From: Bacteroidota bacterium
Lineage (GTDB): Bacteria > Bacteroidota > Bacteroidia > Palsa-965
Reading direction: 5' to 3'
DNA length: 64,000 bases
Assembly: GCA_020402865.1 (NCBI GenBank)
Contig: JADBYT010000001.1
Location: 186,001 to 250,000 of the forward strand
The stretch's first letter is position 1. Every line of letters begins with the position of its first letter. This document shows positions 8,766 to 16,404 of this stretch, one piece after another. Position numbers and translations under genes: made by a program. The notes under the pieces are model-generated. The model did no database searches. It saw only the letters and a list, made by a program, of their open reading frames with translations, and was not told the DNA's origin.

Positions 8766-10148
8766 ATGATGTGCCAAATACGCGTTTATCCGGTCTTGTT
8801 TCTCATGTGGCTTGCAGGCGGTTTGTTGCAGGCGCAGACCGCGGCCCAGCGCTGGGACAGTTTAAAAGCCGTGCAGCAGCCGGTAATTCAGGCACCTTTT
8901 GCCGCCAGTTATTTTGCCCCGCAGGCCCAGCCCTTGCACAGTTACGGCTGGGAAGACGGCATTCACCTGAACCGCAGCGGCACCATGCTGTATGCGCTTT
9001 ATTCGCCGGCCGATTTGTTTTCGTGGCTTGGTTTTATGAGCGCCACCGCCGGAAATCCCAATTACACCCTTTGCGATGTGTTTGGCACCGGCGCCTATTA
9101 CCGCAGCTATGCCCCGCTTTACGGCATGGATATTACGGGCAACGCATTCGGCTGCGATACGTTTATCAATATCGACCTTGTGTATAGCCGCGTAGATGCC
9201 TCCACCGGGCTGTTCAACAACTGGCAGCTTTCGGGCATACGCACGCAGGCCGCCATAGAAGGTTCGCCCATGCCGGTGTTCAATGCCGCAAATCCCGCGC
9301 TGATTGATATTTTTCTGTTCACCCGCAACAACGACATCTGGATGATTCGTAATGCGGCCGATACGCTTTCGGGTTTTGCCTCGGCCGTGCGTCTGCCCAC
9401 ACCCATCAATCCCGATTCCACCGAGTTTCAGGCCGACAATCCGCACCTCGAACGCCTCAACGGCGATACATTGCTGCTGGTGTTTGAAAAATACACCAAC
9501 GCCGCCTTCCGCGATTTTTACTACACACTCAGCAACGACGATGGTGTAACGTGGAGCGCACCGCAACTCATTACCACCGTTTCGGCAGCAGCAGGCCACA
9601 TTGAGCATCCGCACGTTTGGCGGCAACCCAACAACGGCCCGTGGACATTCTGGTACTCGCTCGATTACGATATCTGGCGCGCTGTGCAAACCGTTCCGGG
9701 CAACTGGGACAGCTGGGGCAACCATGCCATGGTGGTGAGCAAAGGCACAACGGCTTCCATTGGCGAGCCTGTGCTGGATGCGGCGGGCAATCTTTCGTTT
9801 GCTGTAGGCTACGCATTCCCGCAGCCCGGCGATTCAACTGATGTGGTGGATGTTGACCCGTGGGTGGCACGCATTATTCCCAATGCAGTTGCAGAAACGG
9901 CGTTGCCCGCGCTCAGTGTGTGGCCCAATCCGGCACAGGCGTTTTCGCAGCTGCTGGTTACCTGCCCCGCGCCCGATTCCGATGTGCAGTTTACGCTCAC
10001 CGATGTAAGCGGGCGTGTGCAGGCGGTGTCTGCTGTGCCGCTTGGCGCGGGTCGTTTTCAGTTGTATGTGGATCTGGCGCCGGGGGTGTATGTGCTTTCG
10101 GTGGGGGGCGGGGGTGTGTGGGTGTCGGAGCGTGTGGTGGTTTGGTAG
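8766..10148 (+). CDS. Secreted BNR/propeller-type protein with type A T9SS sorting domain
   Basis: The 460-residue protein has a signal peptide ending about LLQAQ (residue 24). The body contains an Asp-box-like motif (SNDDGVTWSAP, about residues 255-265) and several blade-like segments, suggesting a sialidase-fold beta-propeller, though no catalytic set is evident. The C-terminal about 80 residues (LSVWPNPAQAFSQLLV to the end) are a type A sorting domain. MMCQ gives two adjacent ATG starts. Its 3' end is the left border of the cassette array, and a degenerate copy of that end occurs at 21751-21906. Confidence 0.75.
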   Translation: MMCQIRVYPVLFLMWLAGGLLQAQTAAQRWDSLKAVQQPVIQAPFAASYFAPQAQPLHSYGWEDGIHLNRSGTMLYALYSPADLFSWLGFMSATAGNPNYTLCDVFGTGAYYRSYAPLYGMDITGNAFGCDTFINIDLVYSRVDASTGLFNNWQLSGIRTQAAIEGSPMPVFNAANPALIDIFLFTRNNDIWMIRNAADTLSGFASAVRLPTPINPDSTEFQADNPHLERLNGDTLLLVFEKYTNAAFRDFYYTLSNDDGVTWSAPQLITTVSAAAGHIEHPHVWRQPNNGPWTFWYSLDYDIWRAVQTVPGNWDSWGNHAMVVSKGTTASIGEPVLDAAGNLSFAVGYAFPQPGDSTDVVDVDPWVARIIPNAVAETALPALSVWPNPAQAFSQLLVTCPAPDSDVQFTLTDVSGRVQAVSAVPLGAGRFQLYVDLAPGVYVLSVGGGGVWVSERVVVW

Positions 10149-10155
10149 GGGGAGA

Positions 10156-10289
10156 TTGTAACGAGCGGCGGCTTTGCGTTCGGGCGGGATTTTTAGCACT
10201 ACACTCGATACGGAGCACCACAGTTAAAATATAGCAAAAAGCGTCAGACGAAGCACTGAACCCCGCCTGACGCAAAGCCGCTGTTGGCC
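10156..10289 (-). repeat. attC-like site A (distal end of array)
   Basis: Imperfect palindrome of 134 bp. On + the left core is TTGTAAC and the right core GTTGGCC. The inner arms GGCTTTGCGTTCGGGCGGG and CCCCGCCTGACGCAAAGCC pair, with unpaired bases on one arm, as in attC sites. Its right core (ACGGCCAAC on -) matches, with one mismatch, the complement of the core at 11982-11988 that starts the same cassette. It touches the 3' end of the T9SS gene at 10148. Confidence 0.75.
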
Positions 10290-10305
10290 GTAGCCGTTCG
10301 TTGTT

Positions 10306-10659
10306 TTATTTCGCCTTTCGTTTCTTGAATGATTTTGCAACTTTATTGTATTCAAGGCATAAGTTTAAGAAAAATTCAAAGTCTTTTCTGTCTTTAAACC
10401 CGTCAGGATTTATATAGCAGTAACCTTTGTATTCTTTGCCTTTCATTAACATTGTCTCGTAACCCTCTTTTTCGTAAAGTTCTTCCTGTCGGCTTGGGTC
10501 AAAGCGTAACATCAATTTTTCATCGCTTACACAAACACAAGTCTTTCCGTTTACCATAAAGTTTAGAACATTGAACATTAGTTTTTCTTCAATGTCTATT
10601 TCCGGTATTTCGGCAAGATATTCTCTAACTCTGTCAGCAAGATTTGTGTCGTAAGCCAT
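10306..10659 (-). CDS. TfoX N-terminal-like domain protein
   Basis: A 117-residue protein with MFNVLNFMVNGKTCVCVSDEKLMLRFDP near residues 28-55, matching the TfoX/Sxy N-terminal domain pattern (MFGG.aFMvnGkm..gv....l..R). It is the last gene of the distal cassette; its stop lies 17 bases before the right core of site A. Solo TfoX-N proteins are common cargo of unknown role, so a link to competence should not be assumed. It lies 9 bases after the VOC gene, so both are probably co-transcribed on the - strand. Confidence 0.75.
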   Translation of the reverse strand: MAYDTNLADRVREYLAEIPEIDIEEKLMFNVLNFMVNGKTCVCVSDEKLMLRFDPSRQEELYEKEGYETMLMKGKEYKGYCYINPDGFKDRKDFEFFLNLCLEYNKVAKSFKKRKAK

Positions 10660-10668
10660 AAATGAAAT

Positions 10669-11043
10669 TTATTTACGAGAATGAAGGCCTACTGTATTGC
10701 CTTCCGTGTCAATGAAAATTGAGATGAAACCAAATTCACCAATATTCATTTTAGGTTGTACAACTTTTCCACCTGATGCTTCAATTCTTTGTTCTTCTGC
10801 AATATTGTCTTCGGTTTCAAAATAGACAACCGTATTATTGCTGCTCGGAACAAAATCGGCTTTCTCCACCAATGCCCCTGAAATATCGTGGCTTTCAGGG
10901 CTGAAAGGGAAAAATGATTGTTTGCCCCATTCAATGGGTGCATCTGTCAGCTTTAAATTGAAAACTGTTTCGTAGAACTTTTTTGCGCGGTCTAAATTTG
11001 CCACATTGATGTCAAACCAACCAACTGGATTTACATTTGCCAT
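10669..11043 (-). CDS. VOC-fold (glyoxalase/bleomycin-resistance-like) protein
   Basis: A 124-residue protein starting MANVNPVGWFDINVANLDRAKKFYETVF, the usual opening of a VOC-fold protein, with VVYFETEDNIAEEQRIEASGGKVVQPKMNIGEFGFISIFIDTEGNTVGLHS as the second half. One paired beta-alpha-beta-beta-beta unit set is present; a dimer would form the metal site. The substrate cannot be told. The start at 11043 is preferred to 11070 because the extra residues are Lys/His-rich and non-conserved. It sits between a TfoX-like gene and an AraC regulator in the distal cassette. Confidence 0.8.
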   Translation of the reverse strand: MANVNPVGWFDINVANLDRAKKFYETVFNLKLTDAPIEWGKQSFFPFSPESHDISGALVEKADFVPSSNNTVVYFETEDNIAEEQRIEASGGKVVQPKMNIGEFGFISIFIDTEGNTVGLHSRK

Positions 11044-11128
11044 TTTACTATGATTTTTATGTTTTTGCACGATTGCGATGCAAAGGTAGAATCACCCTAA
11101 GTGGCAAAATTGTAAAAATGGGACAAGG

Positions 11129-11953
11129 CTATTTTTTGTCAAAAATCAACGACATTTTAAGGTTGTCTCCGAAAAACTCTTTTGGTGTTAAACCTGTAAA
11201 TTCCTTGAATTCTTTTATAAAATGTGCCTGGTCAAAATATTCGTTTTCATAAGCCAGGTCAGTTAGACTTGTAATGTCTTCATTCAACAATACTTTCAAA
11301 GTCGTTTGAATTCTAATTGTCTTGGCGAGTTGCTTCGGGCTTAATCCTATAGCTGAAGAAAATTTCCGAGCTAATTGTCTTCGGTTTATGTTATTGCTTT
11401 CTGAAAATTCATTTACAGAAAACCGGCCATTTCTGTTGAAAATAGTCTCAACTGTTGATTTTACGATATTGTCAATAGTTTTTTTATTGGTTAATTGTTT
11501 GAAAAGAAATGCCTCTATAATTTGAATTCTTTCAGGCGTAGAGTTTGCATTTAATATTTGTTCACCAAGCTTTTTGCCGTCTTCTCCAAATAATATATCC
11601 AATCGTACAGCTTTGTTTTCCATCTCCTTAATTGGGATTGACGAGAAAGGCAAAAATCCATTAGGCTTAAATTGAACAACAAAACTGCCCGTTACGCCAA
11701 CCGGCTCAATCACATAAGGTTTTGTCAATTGTCCGATTAAAAAGCATTTTGGTAAAATTGTTATTTCACCATTTTGAGAATGATGTTTGTAAGTGTCACC
11801 GTAGTGAAATATTAATTTCATTGTTCCGTCTGGCACAATGGTGTTTTTGAGAGGTATATTTTCCTTTTCACCGTCTAATGTCCAATATCGTTTGACAAAC
11901 TCTGTCAGTTCGATATTTGGTTCATATGTTTTCGGGTTTAATTCCATTGTCAA
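11129..11953 (-). CDS. AraC-family transcriptional regulator
   Basis: A 274-residue protein. Residues 1 to about 165 form the N-terminal sensing region seen in DUF6597-type regulators (YWTLDGEKENIPLKNTIVPDGTMKLIFHYGD). Residues about 170-270 form the AraC double helix-turn-helix, with NNINRRQLARKFSSAIGLSPKQLAKTIRIQ and LAYENEYFDQAHFIKEFKEFTGLTPKEFF. It is the first gene of the distal cassette, 29 bases after the cassette core, and probably regulates the VOC and TfoX-like genes behind it. A second regulator of similar design is at 16405-17232 in another cassette. Confidence 0.88.
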   Translation of the reverse strand: MTMELNPKTYEPNIELTEFVKRYWTLDGEKENIPLKNTIVPDGTMKLIFHYGDTYKHHSQNGEITILPKCFLIGQLTKPYVIEPVGVTGSFVVQFKPNGFLPFSSIPIKEMENKAVRLDILFGEDGKKLGEQILNANSTPERIQIIEAFLFKQLTNKKTIDNIVKSTVETIFNRNGRFSVNEFSESNNINRRQLARKFSSAIGLSPKQLAKTIRIQTTLKVLLNEDITSLTDLAYENEYFDQAHFIKEFKEFTGLTPKEFFGDNLKMSLIFDKK

Positions 11954-11981
11954 TTTTTGTACGGTGTCTTTTTACAAAGAC

Positions 11982-12113
11982 GGCTAACGGTTTGCAGCTT
12001 TGCGAAGGGCGGGACTTTTACGACAAAACTTGATTTGAAAAACTAATGTTTGATTAACCACCAAACTGTCTTTGAAACACGAAACCCCGCCTTTTGGGCA
12101 GGTGCTGTTAGGC
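11982..12113 (-). repeat. attC-like site B
   Basis: A 132-bp imperfect palindrome with + cores GGCTAAC (11982-11988) and GTTAGGC (12107-12113). Arms include GCTTTGCGAAGGGCGGGAC and CCCCGCCTTTTGGGCAG. Its right core is the exact complement of the core at 14996-15002, which starts the same cassette. The stop of the bestrophin gene lies 6 bases to the right. Confidence 0.82.
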
Positions 12114-12119
12114 GTGGTT

Positions 12120-13022
12120 TTATTTCAGTTTGTCGCATACTTCATTGCAGTTTTGTTCTATTGTCTTACAAATTTCGTCTATGGTTACAGATGTTTTGTT
12201 TTCTGAAAATGGCTCTCCAAACAAATTCGCAAGTTTGTTTATTGTCAAAAAGGCTGTGCTGATGATAACCATTATTGGAACAGCCAAAAACTCAAAACCA
12301 CTTTCTTCACCACCTAAGTCAATGTCACCGATAAACAATGGAATAAGTATTACATAGAAGCTCACTATTAATTTAGTGAATGCGCTATAAATCATTAGGA
12401 ATGGTGTATTCTTTATTCTTTCTGCTTTTCCTTGAATGTCAAAAAAACGGTTGATGTGTTGCATCAAATCTCCTTTTTCAATTCGTGCTATTGGTGCAAA
12501 ATCATCTTCAATTTCTTTGGTGATGGCCAATAAAATTTCATTTGAAATTTTATTATCAGTGTTGATTTTAAAGTCTGATATTAGTTCGATAGATTGGTTG
12601 TCAAATGTTGGATGTAAGTTGTTCTGCATTTCATTTTTTAGCTGTCTAATATATAAAATGCTTAATCCTATGATTTTACGCCCTTTAAGGCTTAGATTAT
12701 TTTGTTTGGTTTCTTTGAAATGTTGTTCATTTCCATAGTAGGCATAAATTTTAGCAACAAAGCTTCGTGTATTGTTTGTCAATTCACCAAATATTTTCCT
12801 TGCTTCCCACCATCTGTCATACGCAGAGTTCATCCTGAAACCAAGGAAGAAAGCCACAGCTAGACCAAATACCGAACCTATTTGTCCAGATATTTTGTAA
12901 ATGTGGTCACCGAAATATTCTTCAAGAGCCAGCACAAAAATTGTATAAACCGTTGTAATTATAATAAACGGTGTTGCAATTTTTAGCAGGTGAAGTAAAC
13001 CTTGCTTTTCTGTTTTTATCAT
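12120..13022 (-). CDS. Bestrophin-family membrane channel
   Basis: A 300-residue membrane protein with the bestrophin signature FRMNSAYDRWWEARKIFGEL (about residues 61-80) after two N-terminal transmembrane segments, and two more near residues 205-265. Bestrophins form pentameric anion or cation channels; plant thylakoid members feed bicarbonate to carbonic anhydrase. Here it is the last gene of a four-gene cassette that also encodes a beta-carbonic anhydrase, which makes a role in bicarbonate or pH balance plausible but unproven. It starts 2 bases after the DUF2231-like gene ends. Confidence 0.87.
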   Translation of the reverse strand: MIKTEKQGLLHLLKIATPFIIITTVYTIFVLALEEYFGDHIYKISGQIGSVFGLAVAFFLGFRMNSAYDRWWEARKIFGELTNNTRSFVAKIYAYYGNEQHFKETKQNNLSLKGRKIIGLSILYIRQLKNEMQNNLHPTFDNQSIELISDFKINTDNKISNEILLAITKEIEDDFAPIARIEKGDLMQHINRFFDIQGKAERIKNTPFLMIYSAFTKLIVSFYVILIPLFIGDIDLGGEESGFEFLAVPIMVIISTAFLTINKLANLFGEPFSENKTSVTIDEICKTIEQNCNEVCDKLK

Positions 13023-13024
13023 TA

Positions 13025-13519
13025 TTAATCGTCTTCGTCTTTTTCAGCGTTATTATTGTCAGTCGCAGGGACACTATTACTGCTTCTTATTTCGGTGTGT
13101 CTTATTTCACCGCCAGTTGTACCTGTCTGTTTAGCAAAGAATAATACTACAAATGCGAAAATCAATGTTGCAATTGAAATTATTGAAGAAAAAGATTTTT
13201 GTTTAAAGCTAGTCCAAAGTCCTAGCAAAGAAATGCCACCGAGAATGTAAGAAAGTATAGCGAATGTTTCTGCTGTTTCTTCGTGGGTTTCTATGAAGTT
13301 TTCAGTAACTCCATTTATGTTTTCTACTACTTCTTCAGCACCTTCACCTGTATTCATAGCTGCTATCGCGGTTAATGCACCAAGAATAAAAATCATAAAT
13401 GCCGTCCGATTCACAGCTTCTGATTTTGAAATAAGTCCTGTAATCATTACGATTACTCCCACGATAGGGAAAATGATGGGAAAATGATTTACCACTAAAT
13501 GCCAATGTGCCCCGTTCAT
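13025..13519 (-). CDS. DUF2231-like membrane protein
   Basis: A 164-residue protein with four or five transmembrane segments, opening MNGAHWHLVVNHFPIIFPIVG. The His-containing start (HWHLVVNHFPI) matches the H.hP..v.fPi pattern of DUF2231 membrane proteins, which have conserved histidines of unknown role. The C-terminus is polar and acidic (NNNAEKDEDD). It lies between the VIT1-like and bestrophin genes with gaps of 15 and 2 bases, so it is translated from the same message. Confidence 0.7.
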   Translation of the reverse strand: MNGAHWHLVVNHFPIIFPIVGVIVMITGLISKSEAVNRTAFMIFILGALTAIAAMNTGEGAEEVVENINGVTENFIETHEETAETFAILSYILGGISLLGLWTSFKQKSFSSIISIATLIFAFVVLFFAKQTGTTGGEIRHTEIRSSNSVPATDNNNAEKDEDD

Positions 13520-13534
13520 ATTTTATTTTTTGAA

Positions 13535-14236
13535 TTAAATGTTTACTCCAAATAGGTAACCAACTAACGCAGAAAGCACCATTGCAATTGTTCCCCAAAT
13601 TGTAATTCGCAAGATAGCTTTTTTAATACTTGAACCACCTGTTTTCGCAGATGTGGCTCCTAAAATGACGAGAAAAATTATTGTAAAACCATACAACCAA
13701 TATTCCATTCCTTTAATGGGTGCAAAAAGAGCAACTAAAAGCGGTAATACACCACCAACAGTAAAAGATGCTCCTGATGCTAAAGCAGCTTGTATTGGAT
13801 TTGCTTGACTTATTTCGTTGATACCTAATTCGTCTCTAATATGAGTTCCTAATGCATCTTTTTCGGTTAGTTCAATTGCTACCTGCATAGCTGTTTCTTT
13901 TTTCAGTCCACGTTTCTCATAGATTTGAGCCAAAATATTAAGTTCTTCATTTGGCATTTCCTTAAGTTCTTTAATCTCTCTTTCAATGTCTGCTTTTTCG
14001 GTGTCTGTTTGAGAACTTACAGAAACATATTCACCCGCTGCCATAGATAAAGCACCAGCAACAAGTCCAGCGACTGTTGCTAAAACAATCGGCTCTCTTG
14101 TCGAACTTGCAGCAGCTACCCCAATAGCAAGACTTGAAATTGAAATTATACCGTCATTTGCACCAAGAACAGCAGCTCTCAACCAGTTGCTTCTGTGTAT
14201 GTAATGGCTGTCTAAATAGTTGTCGATTGTTATCAT
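13535..14236 (-). CDS. VIT1/CCC1-family metal transporter
   Basis: A 233-residue protein with WLRAAVLGANDGIISISSLAIGVAAAS near residues 18-44 and GLVAGALSMAAGEYVSVSSQTDTEKADIEREIKEL near 57-90, both typical of the vacuolar iron transporter family. A charged cytosolic helical domain (about 78-150) and three further membrane segments follow. Family members move Fe(II) or Mn(II) against protons. It is the second gene of the four-gene cassette, between carbonic anhydrase and the DUF2231-like protein. Length is normal and no key region is missing. Confidence 0.9.
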   Translation of the reverse strand: MITIDNYLDSHYIHRSNWLRAAVLGANDGIISISSLAIGVAAASSTREPIVLATVAGLVAGALSMAAGEYVSVSSQTDTEKADIEREIKELKEMPNEELNILAQIYEKRGLKKETAMQVAIELTEKDALGTHIRDELGINEISQANPIQAALASGASFTVGGVLPLLVALFAPIKGMEYWLYGFTIIFLVILGATSAKTGGSSIKKAILRITIWGTIAMVLSALVGYLFGVNI

Positions 14237-14282
14237 AATGAAATAGTATAATTATATCTGTTTTATCTTTTAAATTAGCGGT

Positions 14283-14930
14283 TTAAAGGTCGTCAAACTC
14301 ATAAAGTGGGTCCATATAGTCCTTATATGTCATTGTATATATTTTTTTAATAAGACCATCTTGCAAACTGTAAACCCAACCGTGGATTGATGGAATTTGA
14401 TGTTTTTTCCAAGAACGCTGAACAATACTGGTTTTGGCTAAATTCATTACTTGCTCTTCAACATTAAGTTCTATTAATTTATTTAATCTATCTTCTGGTT
14501 TCGTTTGAAAATCAATTGTGTTTCTATGGTTTTTATAAACATCTTTAATATTTCTAATCCATTTGTTAATTAGGTCATAGTCGTGTCTGCTCATTGCCGC
14601 CTTAACTCCGCTACAGCCATAGTGTCCGCATACTATAATGTGTTTAACTTTAAGATGGTCAACAGCATATTCTAACACAGCCAATAAATTCATATCAGTA
14701 TGAATAACCATATTTGCTATGTTTCGATGAACAAAAATTTCACCTGGCTGTGTTCCTGTTATTCTGTCAGCAGGTACTCTGCTGTCGCTGCAACCTATCC
14801 ATAAAAATTCAGGTTTTTGAACGTCTGCTAACCTAGCAAAATACTCAGGATCATCCTTAATTACATCAGATGCCCAGTGTTTATTATTCTCTATGAGTTT
14901 ATCAATACTACTTATTTCTTCAGCTTTCAT
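14283..14930 (-). CDS. Beta-class carbonic anhydrase
   Basis: A 215-residue protein with the beta-CA zinc site: Cys47 in GCSDSRVPA (with Asp49-Arg51), and His103 and Cys106 in CGHYGCSGV. It interconverts CO2 and bicarbonate. Length is normal for the family and no signal peptide is seen, so it is cytosolic. It is the first gene of the four-gene cassette, 66 bases after the core at 14996-15002. Together with a bestrophin channel it could serve inorganic carbon or pH handling. Confidence 0.93.
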   Translation of the reverse strand: MKAEEISSIDKLIENNKHWASDVIKDDPEYFARLADVQKPEFLWIGCSDSRVPADRITGTQPGEIFVHRNIANMVIHTDMNLLAVLEYAVDHLKVKHIIVCGHYGCSGVKAAMSRHDYDLINKWIRNIKDVYKNHRNTIDFQTKPEDRLNKLIELNVEEQVMNLAKTSIVQRSWKKHQIPSIHGWVYSLQDGLIKKIYTMTYKDYMDPLYEFDDL

Positions 14931-14995
14931 TTTTTAATCCTGTTGGTGGTACTATTTTCAAAAAAGTTTAGTCGCCCGTGTTATTTTAAAATTAT

Positions 14996-15127
14996 GCCTA
15001 ACGGTTTGCAGATTTTCGATGGACGTGTTTTTTACCGCCAATGTTGATGCGGAGAACTGAACTTTCTGTAACCACAAAAGTTTCAAGCATAGACGAAACC
15101 CCGCCTATTGCCAATGTGCTGTAATGG
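14996..15127 (-). repeat. attC-like site C
   Basis: A 132-bp imperfect palindrome, + cores GCCTAAC (14996-15002) and GTAATGG (15121-15127, the latter with T to A in the invariant GTT). Arms include CGGTTTGCAG on the left and AACCCCGCCTATTGCCAATG on the right. Its right core differs by one base from the complement of the core at 15481-15487 that starts the same small cassette, so this cassette may have lost mobility. Confidence 0.78.
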
Positions 15128-15137
15128 GCTGCATTTC

Positions 15138-15480
15138 TTATCATTCTATAAAATTTAGTTGTCTCGCCAAGTCAACATTTGTCGTAACGAGCAGGTTGTC
15201 CATTAATGGAAAAATTTCAGTTTCTTCGTCACGATTAAATTCAGAAGCACTTAAAATAATTGTCTATCCGTTTTCCGTTTTGATCTCAATTGTCTGCGGA
15301 TATGTTGTATAAACTTTATTTGGGCTGTCAAGATTTGAAGTCCAGGTCTCTTCCCATATTATTTTGAAGTCGACTATTTTTTGTCCGATGATTTCAGTCC
15401 ACTTTGCTTCTGATGAAACGTCCCATTTCTGTTCGTAGTCATTTGTACTTTCTGTAAGGTCAAGCAGCTTTGATTGTAGC
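15138..15480 (-). pseudogene. Broken small cassette gene, unknown function
   Basis: One reading frame runs from about 15480 to a TGA at 15138-15140, interrupted by an in-frame TAG at 15264-15266. Before the stop it reads KLLDLTESTNDYEQKWD... to TIEIKTENG; after it, TIILSASEFNRDEETEIFPLMDNLLVTTNVDLARQL. The continuity of the two halves and the cassette boundary show a single gene with a nonsense change. No in-frame ATG exists inside the cassette, so the 5' end may also be damaged; the only upstream ATG in this frame lies inside site D. Family unknown. Confidence 0.6.
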
Positions 15481-15654
15481 CCATAACGTTTTCGGGCTAC
15501 GCGCGGTGCGGAATAAATAACCACAAAACTCTCTTAACCGAAAACCTTTATTAAATATACTGAACTTAATGGCAAATGCAAAAAATATTCTGCTGCTGAA
15601 AAAATACATTTGCAACTTGCACAAGCTCCGCATTGCGTGTAGCTTGTGTTGGTG
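15481..15654 (-). repeat. attC-like site D (long form)
   Basis: At 174 bp this is the longest well-kept site. + cores are CCATAAC (15481-15487) and GTTGGTG (15648-15654). Paired arms are CGGGCTACGCGCGGTGCGG and CTCCGCATTGCGTGTAGCTTG. The right core plus flank (GCCACCAAC on -) is the exact complement of the start of the same cassette at 17388-17396. Confidence 0.75.
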
Positions 15655-15659
15655 GCAGT

Positions 15660-16337
15660 TTATTTTGCTATTAGTTTGAATATGTTTTTTCTAGTTAATA
15701 CAAATATTAATGTTACTGTAATTGTCCAAACGGTTACCAGAACTGGTGAACCGAAAATCCAATTTTTGCTCAATACTCCCATTGCTAGCAATGTATTCAT
15801 ACCTAATAGAACTATCAATATGTCAAAAATAAATGGCAATAGTAAAAACATTAAAAACCATCCGATTTTATGCCTGTTTTCAATCAGTCTGTATGCTTTT
15901 ATGAGAGGAAAAGCTACAATAAGTATAATCAAAATCAAAACGATAATCCTCGATAAATCCCAGTTATCAATAAATGTATCAGCCACCACCACTTCGTCTC
16001 CACCGCCAAATATTGGATTTAATATTCTTCCAAAGGGCATGTTAGCAAATATCAATGAAAAACCTAAAGCTTTTTGGTTTTGGTTATTATTATCCAAAAG
16101 AAAACTTCCAAACCAAATCATTACAAATGTAAATACTGGTCCTGCGATAGTTGAAAATATTCCATATGGATTTGTTTCACAGCTATCGCAAAGTCCCCAA
16201 ACATTAAAATCTCTTTGACCCCAACATCCGCAAATTAAACGTCCAACAGAAGTGTGAACTATTTCATGTGCTTCGTGCATCATAAAAGTCAGAGCTAAAA
16301 ATGTCAATACATATTGGAATGTTAATTTTATTTTCAT
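15660..16337 (-). CDS. Membrane protein with HEIVH motif, possible intramembrane zinc protease
   Basis: A 225-residue protein with about five membrane segments. Near residues 21-27 it reads HEAHEIVH, which contains the zinc-peptidase motif HExxH (HEIVH) at the end of the first hydrophobic segment, as in M50-type site-2 proteases. A Cys-rich loop follows (CGCWGQRDFNVWGLCDSC). A second-half motif such as NPxxDG is not evident, so peptidase activity is uncertain. The stop lies 6 bases from the right core of site D, and the gene shares a cassette with the AraC regulator at 16405, which may control it. Confidence 0.55.
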   Translation of the reverse strand: MKIKLTFQYVLTFLALTFMMHEAHEIVHTSVGRLICGCWGQRDFNVWGLCDSCETNPYGIFSTIAGPVFTFVMIWFGSFLLDNNNQNQKALGFSLIFANMPFGRILNPIFGGGDEVVVADTFIDNWDLSRIIVLILIILIVAFPLIKAYRLIENRHKIGWFLMFLLLPFIFDILIVLLGMNTLLAMGVLSKNWIFGSPVLVTVWTITVTLIFVLTRKNIFKLIAK

Positions 16338-16404
16338 AGTCAGTTATTTTAATCGACTACAAATTTGGCAAATTGAATACTGATAAAATTGTAAAAGATT
16401 TACC

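Noticed and set aside
9834-10275. Several overlapping open frames at the 3' end of the T9SS gene
   Set aside because: GC-rich shadows of the real gene and of site A; their residue make-up (Arg/Pro/His-rich) is typical for antisense frames.
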